Below, one piece after another: positions 45,872-55,030 of a stretch of 64,000 nt of DNA (its first letter is position 1; each line of letters opens with the position of its first letter). The stretch spans positions 1 through 64,000 of the forward strand of contig QBMH01000002.1 of assembly GCA_003249025.1 (NCBI GenBank), read 5' to 3'. The notes beneath the pieces were generated by a model. The model did no database searches, had not been told where the DNA came from, and saw nothing but the letters and a program-made list of their open reading frames with translations. Both the position numbers and the translations under genes were made by a program. This stretch comes from Leptolyngbya sp. (GTDB lineage Bacteria; Cyanobacteriota; Cyanobacteriia; Leptolyngbyales; Leptolyngbyaceae).

Positions 45872-46747
45872 CTACGCTGTTTGCATCATCCAATCCAAAC
45901 AGCGCTGCATTTGTTGGTGCATTGTTTCTCGGTCTGCATGATAGCGGCGACCATGCCCCGGCAAGACCCATTCAAACGAATATTCAGCGAGTTTATGCAT
46001 TGATTGCGTCAGTTCTGCCCAGGAATACCAACAGGCAGATCGGAAGGCAATTAGCTGATCGAGATCGCTAGACCAAGCAAGATGGTCGCCCGAAAACAAG
46101 AATGTATTGTTGTAAAGCAATACCGTGTGCCCTTTGGTATGTCCTGGGACTGGAATAATCAGCAAATCGGGTGCTAACTGAATGGGATCAGATCCAGAAA
46201 GCTGCACTTCTACACTACGAGTCCCTTGAGTTATTTCATGCTGGTGTAAAATGCGATCGCAGTTGAAGTGATCACGAAATTTCTGATGATCCGCCACATC
46301 ATCACGATGAGTCAGATATAAATACCGAATACCACCCATTTTCTCTAATTGTTTGATTAAAGGCGGCGCAAAACAAGGTGAATCTACCAGCACATTTCCG
46401 TCGGAACGCTGGATAAGATAGCTGGCAGCACCAAAAGAATTTTCTGCATGATAGCCGCAGTGGTAAACATTCTCTGCGACAGGAATCGGAAAACTTTGAT
46501 GAGCGTCTTTAATATTTTCAGGCTTTTCAAGGGTGCCAATGGATGCCGTTGGGCAAGCAAGTAACGCCTGCATTGCTTGTAGGCGTTCAATAGTATTGAC
46601 AGGCTGATGCTGTACCGCAGATTGCTCGTCTACTTCGTAAAAGACTGCTGGAGCCATCCAGCGACAAGTATCGCAATTAATACAACTGGAGTCTACGTAA
46701 AAATTACCGTCAATATTTTCAGGACGGCGCTGAGTTAAGTGAGCCAT
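45872..46747 (-). CDS. Ferredoxin-metallo-beta-lactamase fold protein
   Basis: 291 residues. N-terminal 4Fe-4S ferredoxin-type site (C22, C25, C28 and C65). C-terminal MBL domain with LTHRDDVADH (H147, D149/D150, D153, H154), PGHTKGH (H203/H207), SGDH and PGHGRRYH. The THRDDVADH form is the version seen in chloroplast and cyanobacterial homologues. Probably a redox-linked hydrolase; substrate not known. Confidence 0.8.
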   Translation of the reverse strand: MAHLTQRRPENIDGNFYVDSSCINCDTCRWMAPAVFYEVDEQSAVQHQPVNTIERLQAMQALLACPTASIGTLEKPENIKDAHQSFPIPVAENVYHCGYHAENSFGAASYLIQRSDGNVLVDSPCFAPPLIKQLEKMGGIRYLYLTHRDDVADHQKFRDHFNCDRILHQHEITQGTRSVEVQLSGSDPIQLAPDLLIIPVPGHTKGHTVLLYNNTFLFSGDHLAWSSDLDQLIAFRSACWYSWAELTQSMHKLAEYSFEWVLPGHGRRYHADRETMHQQMQRCLDWMMQTA

Positions 46748-46803
46748 AAAAGTCTAGGTTGCGACTGACTACCAATCGCTTGTACGTTTTATCTATCCCT
46801 ATT

Positions 46804-47988
46804 TTAAGATTCCGCTTGGGTAATCAGCCCGTCGCTATAAACACGAAGTCGCCGTCCGCGCCAGTAAACATTTTGTCCATAGGAACCCATGACCCACACT
46901 GCGAAACTCAGCAGATCGCGGAGCGGCACTGCCCACAGCCAGCGAAGCAGATTGGAGGCTTGCATACTGCGGATGGAGATCAATATTTGGACATAGCGAA
47001 CTAGAAAGCAAATTAGAGTGAGAGCGATCGCCCAATTTGCAAAGCGAGATATCAGCAATAAGGGTAAGCAAAATACAGTAGCGTGGCAAAAGATCATTGA
47101 ATAATACTGTGCGCCCCGGTTAAAGCGAATCGTGCGTGCCCAGCGGAGTTCCCGTTGATAAACATCGCCAATGCTTTCTGTGCCTGTGTCTGATTCCAAT
47201 ACATAGCGAGATAGTTCCACAACATAGCCTGTTGCGGCTGCCCGTTTGCCAATGTTGTAGTCAGATCCAATCCGGTTTAAATGTAAGCCACCATAGTTGA
47301 GTAGAGCATCTCGGCGAGTGGCGATCGTGGTTCCGATGGCGCATTTTAGCCCTCCATCGATCGCCCGTGCAATCAATAAACTTGGAATAAAGTCAAAACA
47401 GCGTCCAAAAGACGCGATCGCCGCACCCAACGATTGAGGATTGTAGCCAATAAACGCACAAGTCACCATGCCTACTCTGACATCCAAGAGAGGAGTCGTC
47501 ACCGTCTCAATATAATTAAGTGGAACGCGAATATCACTATCAACAAAAATAATCCAGTCGTACCGAGCCTCTTCCAATAAATAACTTAGACTGCTGTCTT
47601 TATAGTTAATTCCCCGTGGTTGTAGCTCAGTAAAGACTCTCACCTTATCAGGAAATTTATCCGCTAGCTTTTTGAGTATTGGAATTGCTGGATCGTGCGG
47701 ATCAACAACCCCAAACAAAACCTCATAGTCTGAATAGATTTGATTACAAAGAGATGACCAATTTTCCCAAGCTCCTGCATCTAGCCCACAGACTGGAACC
47801 AAAATGGAAACAGGGGAAACGGCGACAGGATTGAGAAAAGGAGAGTTTTCTGTACTGAGGCTAATAATCGTTGCTTGCTCTAGAGCAGCATCACAGCCAA
47901 AGAAACGACTAGTAAAAAAGGCACATCCCAAATAAAACGCAACTCCTCCAGTAATCAACAGTCCAAACATCACTTCTAAAACGATCAT
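46804..47988 (-). CDS. GT2/GT21-type glycosyltransferase (ceramide glucosyltransferase-like)
   Basis: 394 residues with an N-terminal membrane span and further spans at the C-terminus. SILVPVCGLDAG (UDP-sugar entry), DSDIRVP (second Asp), RWARTIRF (the (Q/R)xxRW motif). This is the GT21 pattern, which glycosylates a lipid acceptor in the membrane. In cyanobacteria relatives make glycolipids. Single gene on the minus strand. Confidence 0.78.
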   Translation of the reverse strand: MIVLEVMFGLLITGGVAFYLGCAFFTSRFFGCDAALEQATIISLSTENSPFLNPVAVSPVSILVPVCGLDAGAWENWSSLCNQIYSDYEVLFGVVDPHDPAIPILKKLADKFPDKVRVFTELQPRGINYKDSSLSYLLEEARYDWIIFVDSDIRVPLNYIETVTTPLLDVRVGMVTCAFIGYNPQSLGAAIASFGRCFDFIPSLLIARAIDGGLKCAIGTTIATRRDALLNYGGLHLNRIGSDYNIGKRAAATGYVVELSRYVLESDTGTESIGDVYQRELRWARTIRFNRGAQYYSMIFCHATVFCLPLLLISRFANWAIALTLICFLVRYVQILISIRSMQASNLLRWLWAVPLRDLLSFAVWVMGSYGQNVYWRGRRLRVYSDGLITQAES

Positions 47989-48163
47989 TGTTCAGATCCA
48001 CAAGGATTCCAGTTGACTTCTCATTTTCTCTCAATCTATTGCATTTAGACTTTCTGTCTAATGGTCTCAAAATATAATCCCTATGTTGTCGTGCTTTTAT
48101 GCAGGCATTTTAGAAAAATATTCACTCAAAAACAGAGTGTGAAAAAGTAACCTTTTTGAGATT

Positions 48164-48206
48164 TAAAAAAAGACCGTAGGAGTGTAAAAAATAACACTCC
48201 TACGGT
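48164..48206 (-). terminator. Strong terminator, minus strand
   Basis: Perfect 13-bp stem (48173-48185 with 48194-48206) and, reading on the minus strand, a 7-base T-run (48165-48171). Ends the 48269 gene. Confidence 0.85.
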
Positions 48207-48268
48207 AATCAATAAAGGCTTAAGTCAATAAGTCCTTAACCTTCTACAAATTGAAATCTGCCAGTTTT

Positions 48269-48850
48269 CTAGCTCAACCAAAAGGCAGCTTTCACAGGCG
48301 GAGTTTTATTCTCGTTCAAGCTAGGGATCTGAGATTCAGCAAGCTCTTCTAAAGTCTGTAATTCTAACGTTTGTTCAGCCTGCGTACTCCAAATCATATC
48401 AGTTAGTAACCAGTTAGAAAGTTCAAGTGCTACGGGATGAGGAGGCTCTTGCATGAAGGACGACTCTCCTTTTGCATGAGCTTGTACTAAATTAACAACC
48501 CAAGGCAAAAAGTCTAGGAGTTGATCAGGTAAAACGGTTAGTTCCAATTGCCATTTCTGATTTACGCCTCGAAAAGCTTGTGCTTGCCGAGCAAAACCCA
48601 TATTGCCAGCACCTTTATTAATCGCAACTCGCAGAATAAAGGGTCGTTTAACTGCTAACTCATCGGGAGCACTTAAGGCATAAATGTTCAGATAGTTGAG
48701 TTGCTCTCGGTCATTCAACCAAGAGGCAACAAAGGAAATGCTGTTGTAGGAACTGCCACTAATTTTGACAGGCACTTGCATTGCAGCCACAAACTGAGTG
48801 TAAAACTCAGTTCTGAGACTAGAAAGAACACGGATAGATTCTGGAGTCAT
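48269..48850 (-). CDS. Cyanobacterial protein of unknown function
   Basis: 193 residues, soluble, alpha/beta (FVAAMQVPVKISGSSYNSISFVASWLNDREQLNYLNIYAL). No known motif. Monocistronic, closed by a strong terminator. The region 47989-48163 upstream of the terminator holds no gene. Confidence 0.6.
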   Translation of the reverse strand: MTPESIRVLSSLRTEFYTQFVAAMQVPVKISGSSYNSISFVASWLNDREQLNYLNIYALSAPDELAVKRPFILRVAINKGAGNMGFARQAQAFRGVNQKWQLELTVLPDQLLDFLPWVVNLVQAHAKGESSFMQEPPHPVALELSNWLLTDMIWSTQAEQTLELQTLEELAESQIPSLNENKTPPVKAAFWLS

Positions 48851-48985
48851 ATCGTAAAAGCTTGGATGAGCTTGATTGTTACCACCCAGACTGATTGCCC
48901 GTTGAGTCTTTTGTTGGCTGAGGTATGGATGAAGTCGTATTGAGTTGATGCAATATTAAGGCAATGAGTAAACCCAATACAGCGC

Positions 48986-49183
48986 TTACTTATAGCGAAA
49001 TAATGAGTTCCGTTTACGCTGCTTATGTTTGGCAACGGCTTTGCGCTTTTCTTTTTCTAAGGGTGTTTCAAAGTGCCGATTTTTCCGCATATCCTGAAAA
49101 ATTCCTGCTTTTGAAACCTGTCGCTTGAATCGGCGCAGAGCAGACTCAATTCCTTCATTTTCCCCTAGAACTACTTGAGCCAT
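48986..49183 (-). CDS. rpsU: 30S ribosomal protein S21
   Basis: 65 residues: [28 protein letters not shown], the S21 signature, and a Lys/Arg-rich C-terminus. Next to a small RNA-binding protein gene, the cyanobacterial rbp-rpsU pairing known for cold-regulated clusters. Confidence 0.93.
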   Translation of the reverse strand: MAQVVLGENEGIESALRRFKRQVSKAGIFQDMRKNRHFETPLEKEKRKAVAKHKQRKRNSLFRYK

Positions 49184-49296
49184 TCTAGATATCCCTCGTG
49201 TGACTGTGAACTAAAAATATACTCGAAAAGTTCTAGCAGAGTGATGCAGTTAACTGGCTCTGCTAGAACTCCAAAATTTTATTTGTGGTGCAAAAT

Positions 49297-49605
49297 TTAG
49301 AAGCGTCGCTCGCGATCTCTATTGTTACTGCCACCCCAACCGCCACCTGAAGAACCGCGGTCTTCTTTAGGCTTCGCTTTGTTTACCTTTAAATCGCGCC
49401 CCATCCATTCGGCACCATCTAGAGCCTCGATCGCAGTTGTTTCTTCAGCTTCTGTTTGCATTTCCACAAATGCGAAACCCCGAACACGACCTGTTTCGCG
49501 ATCTGTGGGTAGTTGAACACGTTTGACAGTACCGTACTCACCAAAAGCTTGTTTCAAATCATCTTCTGCAACCTGATAGGACAAATTTCCAACATAAATC
49601 GACAT
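49297..49605 (-). CDS. rbp: RRM-type RNA-binding protein Rbp
   Basis: 102 residues: one RRM with RNP2 IYVGNLSY (3-10) and RNP1 RGFAFVEM (43-50), then a short Gly-rich tail. Typical of the small cyanobacterial Rbp proteins, many of which are cold-induced, upstream of rpsU. The leader (49606-49907) is long, 302 nt, and has a hairpin TGTCT/AGACA that contains part of the ribosome-binding site. Confidence 0.92.
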   Translation of the reverse strand: MSIYVGNLSYQVAEDDLKQAFGEYGTVKRVQLPTDRETGRVRGFAFVEMQTEAEETTAIEALDGAEWMGRDLKVNKAKPKEDRGSSGGGWGGSNNRDRERRF

Positions 49606-49907
49606 AGAAAATGTCTCCGAGACATAGAAAGGGCATGAGGGTTAAATTCGGAGAAACACTCATGAACAAAAGCGCTTTAGAAAAACCGAAAATAATTACC
49701 TATTGGGCAATCATAGCACAGTCGTAAAAGACAGCATTATAGGTGAATTTTGGTAAAGGGCTGTGCAACCAAACTAGATAGATTAATTTTGGTGATGCTG
49801 AATTATTAGTTAAAAATTACCTTACGCGCCCTACCTTGAAAATGACATAAAAATCTCAATGATATGGATACATAGCCTGAACAAAAGTAGAAGACTCATC
49901 GAGTGAG
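49606..49907 (-). other. Long leader/promoter region of rbp
   Basis: No gene. It carries a direct repeat GACATAGAAA (49601-49610 and 49621-49630) and the short hairpin TGTCT-CGG-AGACA over the GGAGAC site, possibly a cold-responsive control. Otherwise AT-rich. Confidence 0.55.
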
Positions 49908-50630
49908 TTATGCTGCTGCCATTGTTTGAGTCAGTTCAGTTGGCGCTAAGAACGGGTTCAAGATAGTGCCATCTTTAAACCAGATAATCCGGCGGGTGCG
50001 GCGGGCAACATCTGGCTCATGAGTGACCATGACCACCGTCATGCCGCTATCGTTGAGGTCTGAAAAAATTTGTAAAATCTCCTCCGTTGTGTGAGAGTCG
50101 AGCGCTCCCGTAGGTTCATCTGCCAGTAGCACAACAGGTTGTCCGACGATCGCTCTGGCAATAGCAACCCGCTGCTGTTGCCCCCCAGAGAGTTGATTGG
50201 GGCGGTTGTTTAGCCGATGTGCCAACCCAACTTTTGTTAAGGCTTCAACAGCGCGATCGCGGCGATCTCGATCGGGAACACTAGCATAGACCAACGGCAG
50301 CATCACATTTTCCAGGGCGCTCAGTTGGGGCAAGAGGTGAAACTGTTGAAACACAAACCCCAGCTTGCGGTTTCGCACATGGGCAAGGGCATTGTCATCC
50401 AAGTGAGACACGTCTACATTATCCAGGTAGTACCGACCTGACGAGGGTTTGTCAAGACAGCCGATCACGTTCATCATGGTGGATTTGCCCGATCCAGAGG
50501 CACCCATAATTGAGCAAAACTCTCCTTGCTCTACGATTAGATCGACTCCAGCCAAAGCACGGACTTCCGTTTCGCCAGAACCATAGATTTTATAAATATC
50601 TTCAAGCCGAATGATAGTGGTGTTGGGCAT
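49908..50630 (-). CDS. ABC transporter ATPase (MacB/DevA type)
   Basis: 240 residues. Walker [10 protein letters not shown] (near 40), Q-loop [10 protein letters not shown], signature LSGGQQQR, Walker B VVLLADEP and H-loop THE. The order adaptor-permease-ATPase is that of MacAB and the heterocyst exporter DevBCA. Last gene of the operon; separated from the permease gene by 14-bp tandem repeats. Confidence 0.9.
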   Translation of the reverse strand: MPNTTIIRLEDIYKIYGSGETEVRALAGVDLIVEQGEFCSIMGASGSGKSTMMNVIGCLDKPSSGRYYLDNVDVSHLDDNALAHVRNRKLGFVFQQFHLLPQLSALENVMLPLVYASVPDRDRRDRAVEALTKVGLAHRLNNRPNQLSGGQQQRVAIARAIVGQPVVLLADEPTGALDSHTTEEILQIFSDLNDSGMTVVMVTHEPDVARRTRRIIWFKDGTILNPFLAPTELTQTMAAA

Positions 50631-50648
50631 AGGAGAAGGAAGGGTAAA

Positions 50649-50704
50649 GTACGAGGTGCGGAGTATGAGGTGTGGAGTACGAGGTGTGGAGTACGAGGTG
50701 TGGA
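50649..50704. repeat. Four 14-bp tandem repeats (GTACGAGGTGTGGA)
   Basis: Units at 50649, 50663, 50677 and 50691, only two substitutions among them, within the permease-ATPase gap of 133 nt. GTGTGGA is the core of the heptamer repeats seen elsewhere in the window. Confidence 0.8.
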
Positions 50705-50763
50705 ATATTTGAAGATCCCACTCTGACTTTCGGACTCAGAACCCCAAACTCCGAACTCATTCT

Positions 50764-51984
50764 CTAGGCGCTTCTGAGAGCAACAATGGGATCAAGCTTT
50801 GCTGCTTGTTGAGCCGGAACTATGCCAAAGAATAAGCCAATACCGCCGGAGACCCCAACGGCAACGGCGATCGCTACGGGAGAAACAGCGGCTTGCAGGG
50901 GGGAGATAGCGGCAACCAGCGTCACGGCACCAATGCCAACGCCTGTGCCTAACAGTCCACCGGCGGCGGACAAGATTACGGCTTCAATCATGAACTGAAC
51001 CAGGATGTTTTGTTGGGAGGCTCCAATTGCTTTCCGCAAGCCAATTTCTTGGGTTCGTTCGGTGACGGAAACGAGCATGATATTCATGATGCCAATGCCG
51101 CCCACAACCAGTGAAATTGCCGCGATCGCTGCCAACATCACCGTTAGCCCCCCGGTAATTGTGCCCACAATCGCTAGCACGTCCTTTTGAGTTTGAACGG
51201 TAAAATCATCGTCTCCAGTAATTTTGTGGCGCAGGCGCAGCAAATTGGTCACCTGGAACTCAGCGGCAGGAATGCTTGCCTCATTTTTTGCCGCGATCGA
51301 GATAATCGTCACATCTAATCCATACGGTGAAGTGCGCCCCGCCAAACGATTTGCCTGAGTCGTAATCGGCACATACACTGAGTCATCCTGGTTGCTGCCC
51401 AAAAAAGCTCCTTTCGACTGCATCACTCCAATCACGCGAAAAGTGATGCCCTTAATCCGAATTTCTTGACCAATGGGGTCTTGGTTGCCAAAGAAGCGAG
51501 TCGCCACCTCTGAACCGAGGGTCACCACTTGGGTGTTGCGTTCTACATCTTGCTCAGTGATAAACCGCCCTTTCGCAATGTCAAAGCTGCGAACGGCGAG
51601 AAATTCAGGAGTCGTTCCCACCACTGCTGAACTGGTGTTGAGGTTGCGATAAACAATCGGAAACTGGCTTTGTCGCTGAGCCGCGACCCCTTGAACAGAG
51701 GGCACTTGGGCAGCGATTGCCTTAGCATCTTCCAACACCAGCGTTTTGGGTAAATCACCGCGAGGACCATTGCGTGCTTGATTGCTGCCTGGGGAGACAA
51801 ACAAAACATTGGGTCCCAAAGATTCAAACTGTTCTGAAGCTAGCCTTTGAGCGCCTTGACCAATGCCAATCACTGCAATCACCGACGCATTACCAATGAT
51901 GATGCCCAGCATGGTTAAGGTACTGCGAAGCTTGTTGGCGGTCAACGTTTTTACCGCCATCTTAGTACTTTCTAAAAAATCCAT
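50764..51984 (-). CDS. MacB-type ABC transporter permease
   Basis: 406 residues with an N-terminal membrane span (KLRSTLTMLGIIIGNASVIAVIGIG), a large periplasmic MacB-PCD domain (about 45-260) and the FtsX membrane domain with three further spans near the C-terminus. Partner of the ATPase at 49908 and the adaptor at 51990; likely exports a lipid, glycolipid or macrolide-like compound. Confidence 0.88.
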   Translation of the reverse strand: MDFLESTKMAVKTLTANKLRSTLTMLGIIIGNASVIAVIGIGQGAQRLASEQFESLGPNVLFVSPGSNQARNGPRGDLPKTLVLEDAKAIAAQVPSVQGVAAQRQSQFPIVYRNLNTSSAVVGTTPEFLAVRSFDIAKGRFITEQDVERNTQVVTLGSEVATRFFGNQDPIGQEIRIKGITFRVIGVMQSKGAFLGSNQDDSVYVPITTQANRLAGRTSPYGLDVTIISIAAKNEASIPAAEFQVTNLLRLRHKITGDDDFTVQTQKDVLAIVGTITGGLTVMLAAIAAISLVVGGIGIMNIMLVSVTERTQEIGLRKAIGASQQNILVQFMIEAVILSAAGGLLGTGVGIGAVTLVAAISPLQAAVSPVAIAVAVGVSGGIGLFFGIVPAQQAAKLDPIVALRSA

Positions 51985-51989
51985 AACTC

Positions 51990-53339
51990 TTACTTCTTCT
52001 CCAATCCCTTCACAATGTCTGCAAGCTTCTGTCCTTCGGGCAACTGCACAAATACTGGGTCGCCGGATTTGATACCGTTGATAATTTCAGTTTCATTACC
52101 AATGTTGGGACCAATAATGACAGGTTGAAACTTGGGCTTGTTGGTACTATCCGGCAGCAATACGCCCGTTTGCCCTTTCACCGTGACGATCGCCACGGTT
52201 GGCACCATCAACGAGTTATTCAGTTGTTTGCCCAAGAACGCCAGATCAGTAGTCATGCCAGAACGCAGTTTGTCCTTACCAGTGAGCAGTTTCACCCGCA
52301 CTTCAAAAGTAATCACGCCTCGTTGGGTCGCATCTTCCTTCGCTTCGGGAGACACAAGCCGCACAATCCCTTTGAAAGTTTCGCTAGGGAACGCATCTGC
52401 TCGTAGTTCTACGGTTTGCCCCTGACGAATTTGTCCAATATCTACTTCGGGCACTTTGGCAAGCACTTCTAAATCGTTTGCCAGAGTGACAATAGAGGTG
52501 GCTGAAGAGGTGCTGGAAGCGAAACTGGTCGGCGTGACGAAATCGCCCTCGGTGGCATTTTTCTGCGTGATTACGCCCGAAAAAGGGGCTTGAATCACCG
52601 TGTCTTCCATCTGAGTGTCGATCTGGCGGAGGCTGGCTTGGGCAGAGGCAACTTGAGCAGCAGCTTGCTCAATTTCTTGACTGCGAGAGCCATTTTTCTG
52701 CTGGATAAGTTGTTGTTGCGAACTGGTATAGCGAGCTTTGACCTGTTCTAAATTTGCTCTGGCGCTGCGTTCTTCGTTGAGAACTTCATCCAGGCGATCG
52801 CGGCTAATAGCACCCTCAGTTGCCAAGGATTGATTCCGCTGCACTCGCGCACTTGCTAGATCGAGCCGAGTTTGAGCAGCGGCAATTTCTGCTTGAGATT
52901 GGCTCACCGATGCTTGTGCTTGCCCAATGGCTTCAGGACGATTACCCGCTTTTAATAGGGCTAGGTTTGCTTGGGTGCGCGACAGTTCTGCCAATGCTTG
53001 ATCCCGCTTTGCATTAATCTCCTGACTATCCATTCGGGCAATGATTTGACCCTGCTGCACGCGATCGCCCTGCTCCACATAAAGCTTTGCCAAGCGACCC
53101 GCCGTTTTCGGATTCAAGTTTAACCGCTGCACCGGCACAGCCTCCCCATTTGCGGTGATTCGTACCGTTACATCTTTCTGCTGCACTGGCACCGTGTAGG
53201 TCGCCAAATCTTGCTTAGGTGCTTGTCCCTTGATGGCGAAGTAGCCGATCGCCGAAACGCCAACCAATCCAGCCGCCAAAAGCCCAATTATCCGGGGATT
53301 CGATTTTTTGCTGACTTTATTAATAAGTGGAAGTTGCAT
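51990..53339 (-). CDS. HlyD/MacA-type periplasmic adaptor
   Basis: 449 residues: one N-terminal span (IIGLLAAGLVGVSAIGYFAI), lipoyl-like half motifs RLAKLYVEQGDRVQQGQIIARMD, long coiled coil (about 105-245), and a beta-barrel with APFSGVITQKNATEGDFV. This is the membrane-fusion protein of the exporter. It is five bases from the permease gene. Confidence 0.88.
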   Translation of the reverse strand: MQLPLINKVSKKSNPRIIGLLAAGLVGVSAIGYFAIKGQAPKQDLATYTVPVQQKDVTVRITANGEAVPVQRLNLNPKTAGRLAKLYVEQGDRVQQGQIIARMDSQEINAKRDQALAELSRTQANLALLKAGNRPEAIGQAQASVSQSQAEIAAAQTRLDLASARVQRNQSLATEGAISRDRLDEVLNEERSARANLEQVKARYTSSQQQLIQQKNGSRSQEIEQAAAQVASAQASLRQIDTQMEDTVIQAPFSGVITQKNATEGDFVTPTSFASSTSSATSIVTLANDLEVLAKVPEVDIGQIRQGQTVELRADAFPSETFKGIVRLVSPEAKEDATQRGVITFEVRVKLLTGKDKLRSGMTTDLAFLGKQLNNSLMVPTVAIVTVKGQTGVLLPDSTNKPKFQPVIIGPNIGNETEIINGIKSGDPVFVQLPEGQKLADIVKGLEKK

Positions 53340-53427
53340 AGTCGTTAAGAGTTAAGAGAGAGAAAAGAAGAGTCAAGAAAAAGCGGAACTTAGAAAGGGT
53401 CATGGTTCGGAAATGATTGGAAAAATA

Positions 53428-53973
53428 CTAAAGCAGCGATTGCTGACGCTGTTCCCAACGCTGAGTCATCAGGGGTAGCTCTTGCTCCCAAAACGTATGA
53501 ACATCACGCATTTCTTCCAATCGTTGGCTTAATAGTGGCTCGTCTTGCTCCAACAATTTCAAGCCCTGCTCGGCTAATTTCCGAAAAGCCGTAATTTGGG
53601 CTAGACGCTGTTTGCTCAACTCAGCCCAAGCGTTTGGCTTAATCCGAAAATAATCTCGTCGTTGCCCTGGTAAGCTAATGCGCTCAATTAGGCTAAGTTG
53701 CACCAGCAGTCGGGTCATTGTGCTGATTGATCCCTTGCTTGCCTGCAACACATCCGCCAGTTCTGCGGGGGATTGATGGGGCGGGTTAGAAATCAACAGC
53801 CAGCCAAAAACACGCCCAGCCATTCGAGGCAAACTCACCGATTCAAAGGAAAGCCCCACTTCCTCAATGAACTGAAAATGCTCTTCTGTCGCCAACTGCC
53901 TAGGGGATGCGATCGCGATGGGTAACTGCTCCACTCCTTGCCGCCGCGCACTAATTACATGATTCAAGTTCAC
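53428..53973 (-). CDS. MarR/GbsR-type regulator
   Basis: 181 residues. Winged HTH with PAELADVLQASKGSISTMTRLLVQLSLIERISLPGQRRDYFRI (about 75-120), the GbsR/MarR pattern. Heads the exporter operon, so it probably controls it. A 16-bp palindrome lies about 55 bp upstream of the start. Confidence 0.82.
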   Translation of the reverse strand: MNLNHVISARRQGVEQLPIAIASPRQLATEEHFQFIEEVGLSFESVSLPRMAGRVFGWLLISNPPHQSPAELADVLQASKGSISTMTRLLVQLSLIERISLPGQRRDYFRIKPNAWAELSKQRLAQITAFRKLAEQGLKLLEQDEPLLSQRLEEMRDVHTFWEQELPLMTQRWEQRQQSLL

Positions 53974-54027
53974 AACACCTTTAAACTTTTGCTATGAACA
54001 AAGCTTAACATATTTTAGTCTTTTATG

Positions 54028-54043
54028 TTCAGTAATTACTGAA
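54028..54043. promoter_or_regulatory. Palindrome, probable operator of the MarR-type regulator
   Basis: TTCAGTAATTACTGAA, perfect 16-bp palindrome between the regulator (-) and the 54137 gene (+), suitable length for MarR-type dimers. Confidence 0.6.
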
Positions 54044-54136
54044 TATTCTAAATAAACAATCTTAGCCTGCTAGCTTTTACTACTTACAACATTTATCATT
54101 GCGTTTCTATCGGCTGTCCTTATTATTTTTCTTTCT

Positions 54137-55030
54137 ATGGAACGCATCGGATTTATTGGGCTGGGACTGATGGGCAAGCCCATGGCGCAAAATCTGCTTA
54201 AGGCGGGCTATACCGTCACCGTTTTTAATCGCAGTCGGGCTGCCATGGATGAACTGGCGGCAGTAGGAGCGCAATTGGCAAATGCTCCTAGCCAGGTTGC
54301 TCAACAGTCTGATGTGGTGCTGACCTGCTTGCCCGACTCGCCCGATGTGGAAGCGGTGGTATGGGGCGAAACCGGAATTTTGTCAGGGTCTCGTCCTGGA
54401 ATGCTGTATGTGGATCACTCCACGATCGCCCCGGCAACCTCTCGCAAACTTTACGATGCTTTGAAACTGAGTGGTGTCGATGCGTTGGATGCACCTGTTT
54501 CGGGGGGCGATATTGGGGCGCAGCAGGGCACGTTATCAATTATGGTGGGCGGTGATGAGGCTGCATTTGGGCGATCGCTGCCCATCTTGCAAGCCATGGG
54601 CAAAAATATCATCTATATCGGCGAGGCGGGAGCCGGACAGGTGACCAAAGCCTGCAACCAAATTGTCGTCGCTATGACGGTGCAGGCAGTTGCCGAGGCT
54701 TTGACCCTGGCAAAAAAATCGGGAGTCAATCCGATAAAAGTCCGGGATGCTTTGCTGGGTGGCTTTGCCCAAAGTCGGGTATTGGAGGTTCACGGTCAAC
54801 GAATGATAGATCGCACCTTTCAACCCGGTTTCAAGCTCAACCTGCACCGCAAAGACATGAATATCGTTTTGCAAACCGGAAAAGAGCTAAATTTGCCCCT
54901 CTTAGGCGCTGCCCAAGTGACTGAATTGATGAATGCACTCCTTGCCCAAGGCAAAGGCGAACTAGATAGTTCTGCCTTGATTACGCTCTATGAAATCCTC
55001 AGCCCATCAACGCCGTTTGAGAATGAGTAA
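54137..55030 (+). CDS. Beta-hydroxyacid dehydrogenase (3-hydroxyisobutyrate/tartronate semialdehyde reductase type)
   Basis: 297 residues. NAD(P) loop GLGLMGKPMAQNL (8-20), substrate motif DAPVSGG (118-124), catalytic Lys K171 in GAGQVTKACNQI. The family reduces or oxidises 3-hydroxy acids, e.g. tartronate semialdehyde in glycolate metabolism. Ends 24 nt inside the converging 55007 gene. Confidence 0.88.
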   Translation: MERIGFIGLGLMGKPMAQNLLKAGYTVTVFNRSRAAMDELAAVGAQLANAPSQVAQQSDVVLTCLPDSPDVEAVVWGETGILSGSRPGMLYVDHSTIAPATSRKLYDALKLSGVDALDAPVSGGDIGAQQGTLSIMVGGDEAAFGRSLPILQAMGKNIIYIGEAGAGQVTKACNQIVVAMTVQAVAEALTLAKKSGVNPIKVRDALLGGFAQSRVLEVHGQRMIDRTFQPGFKLNLHRKDMNIVLQTGKELNLPLLGAAQVTELMNALLAQGKGELDSSALITLYEILSPSTPFENE

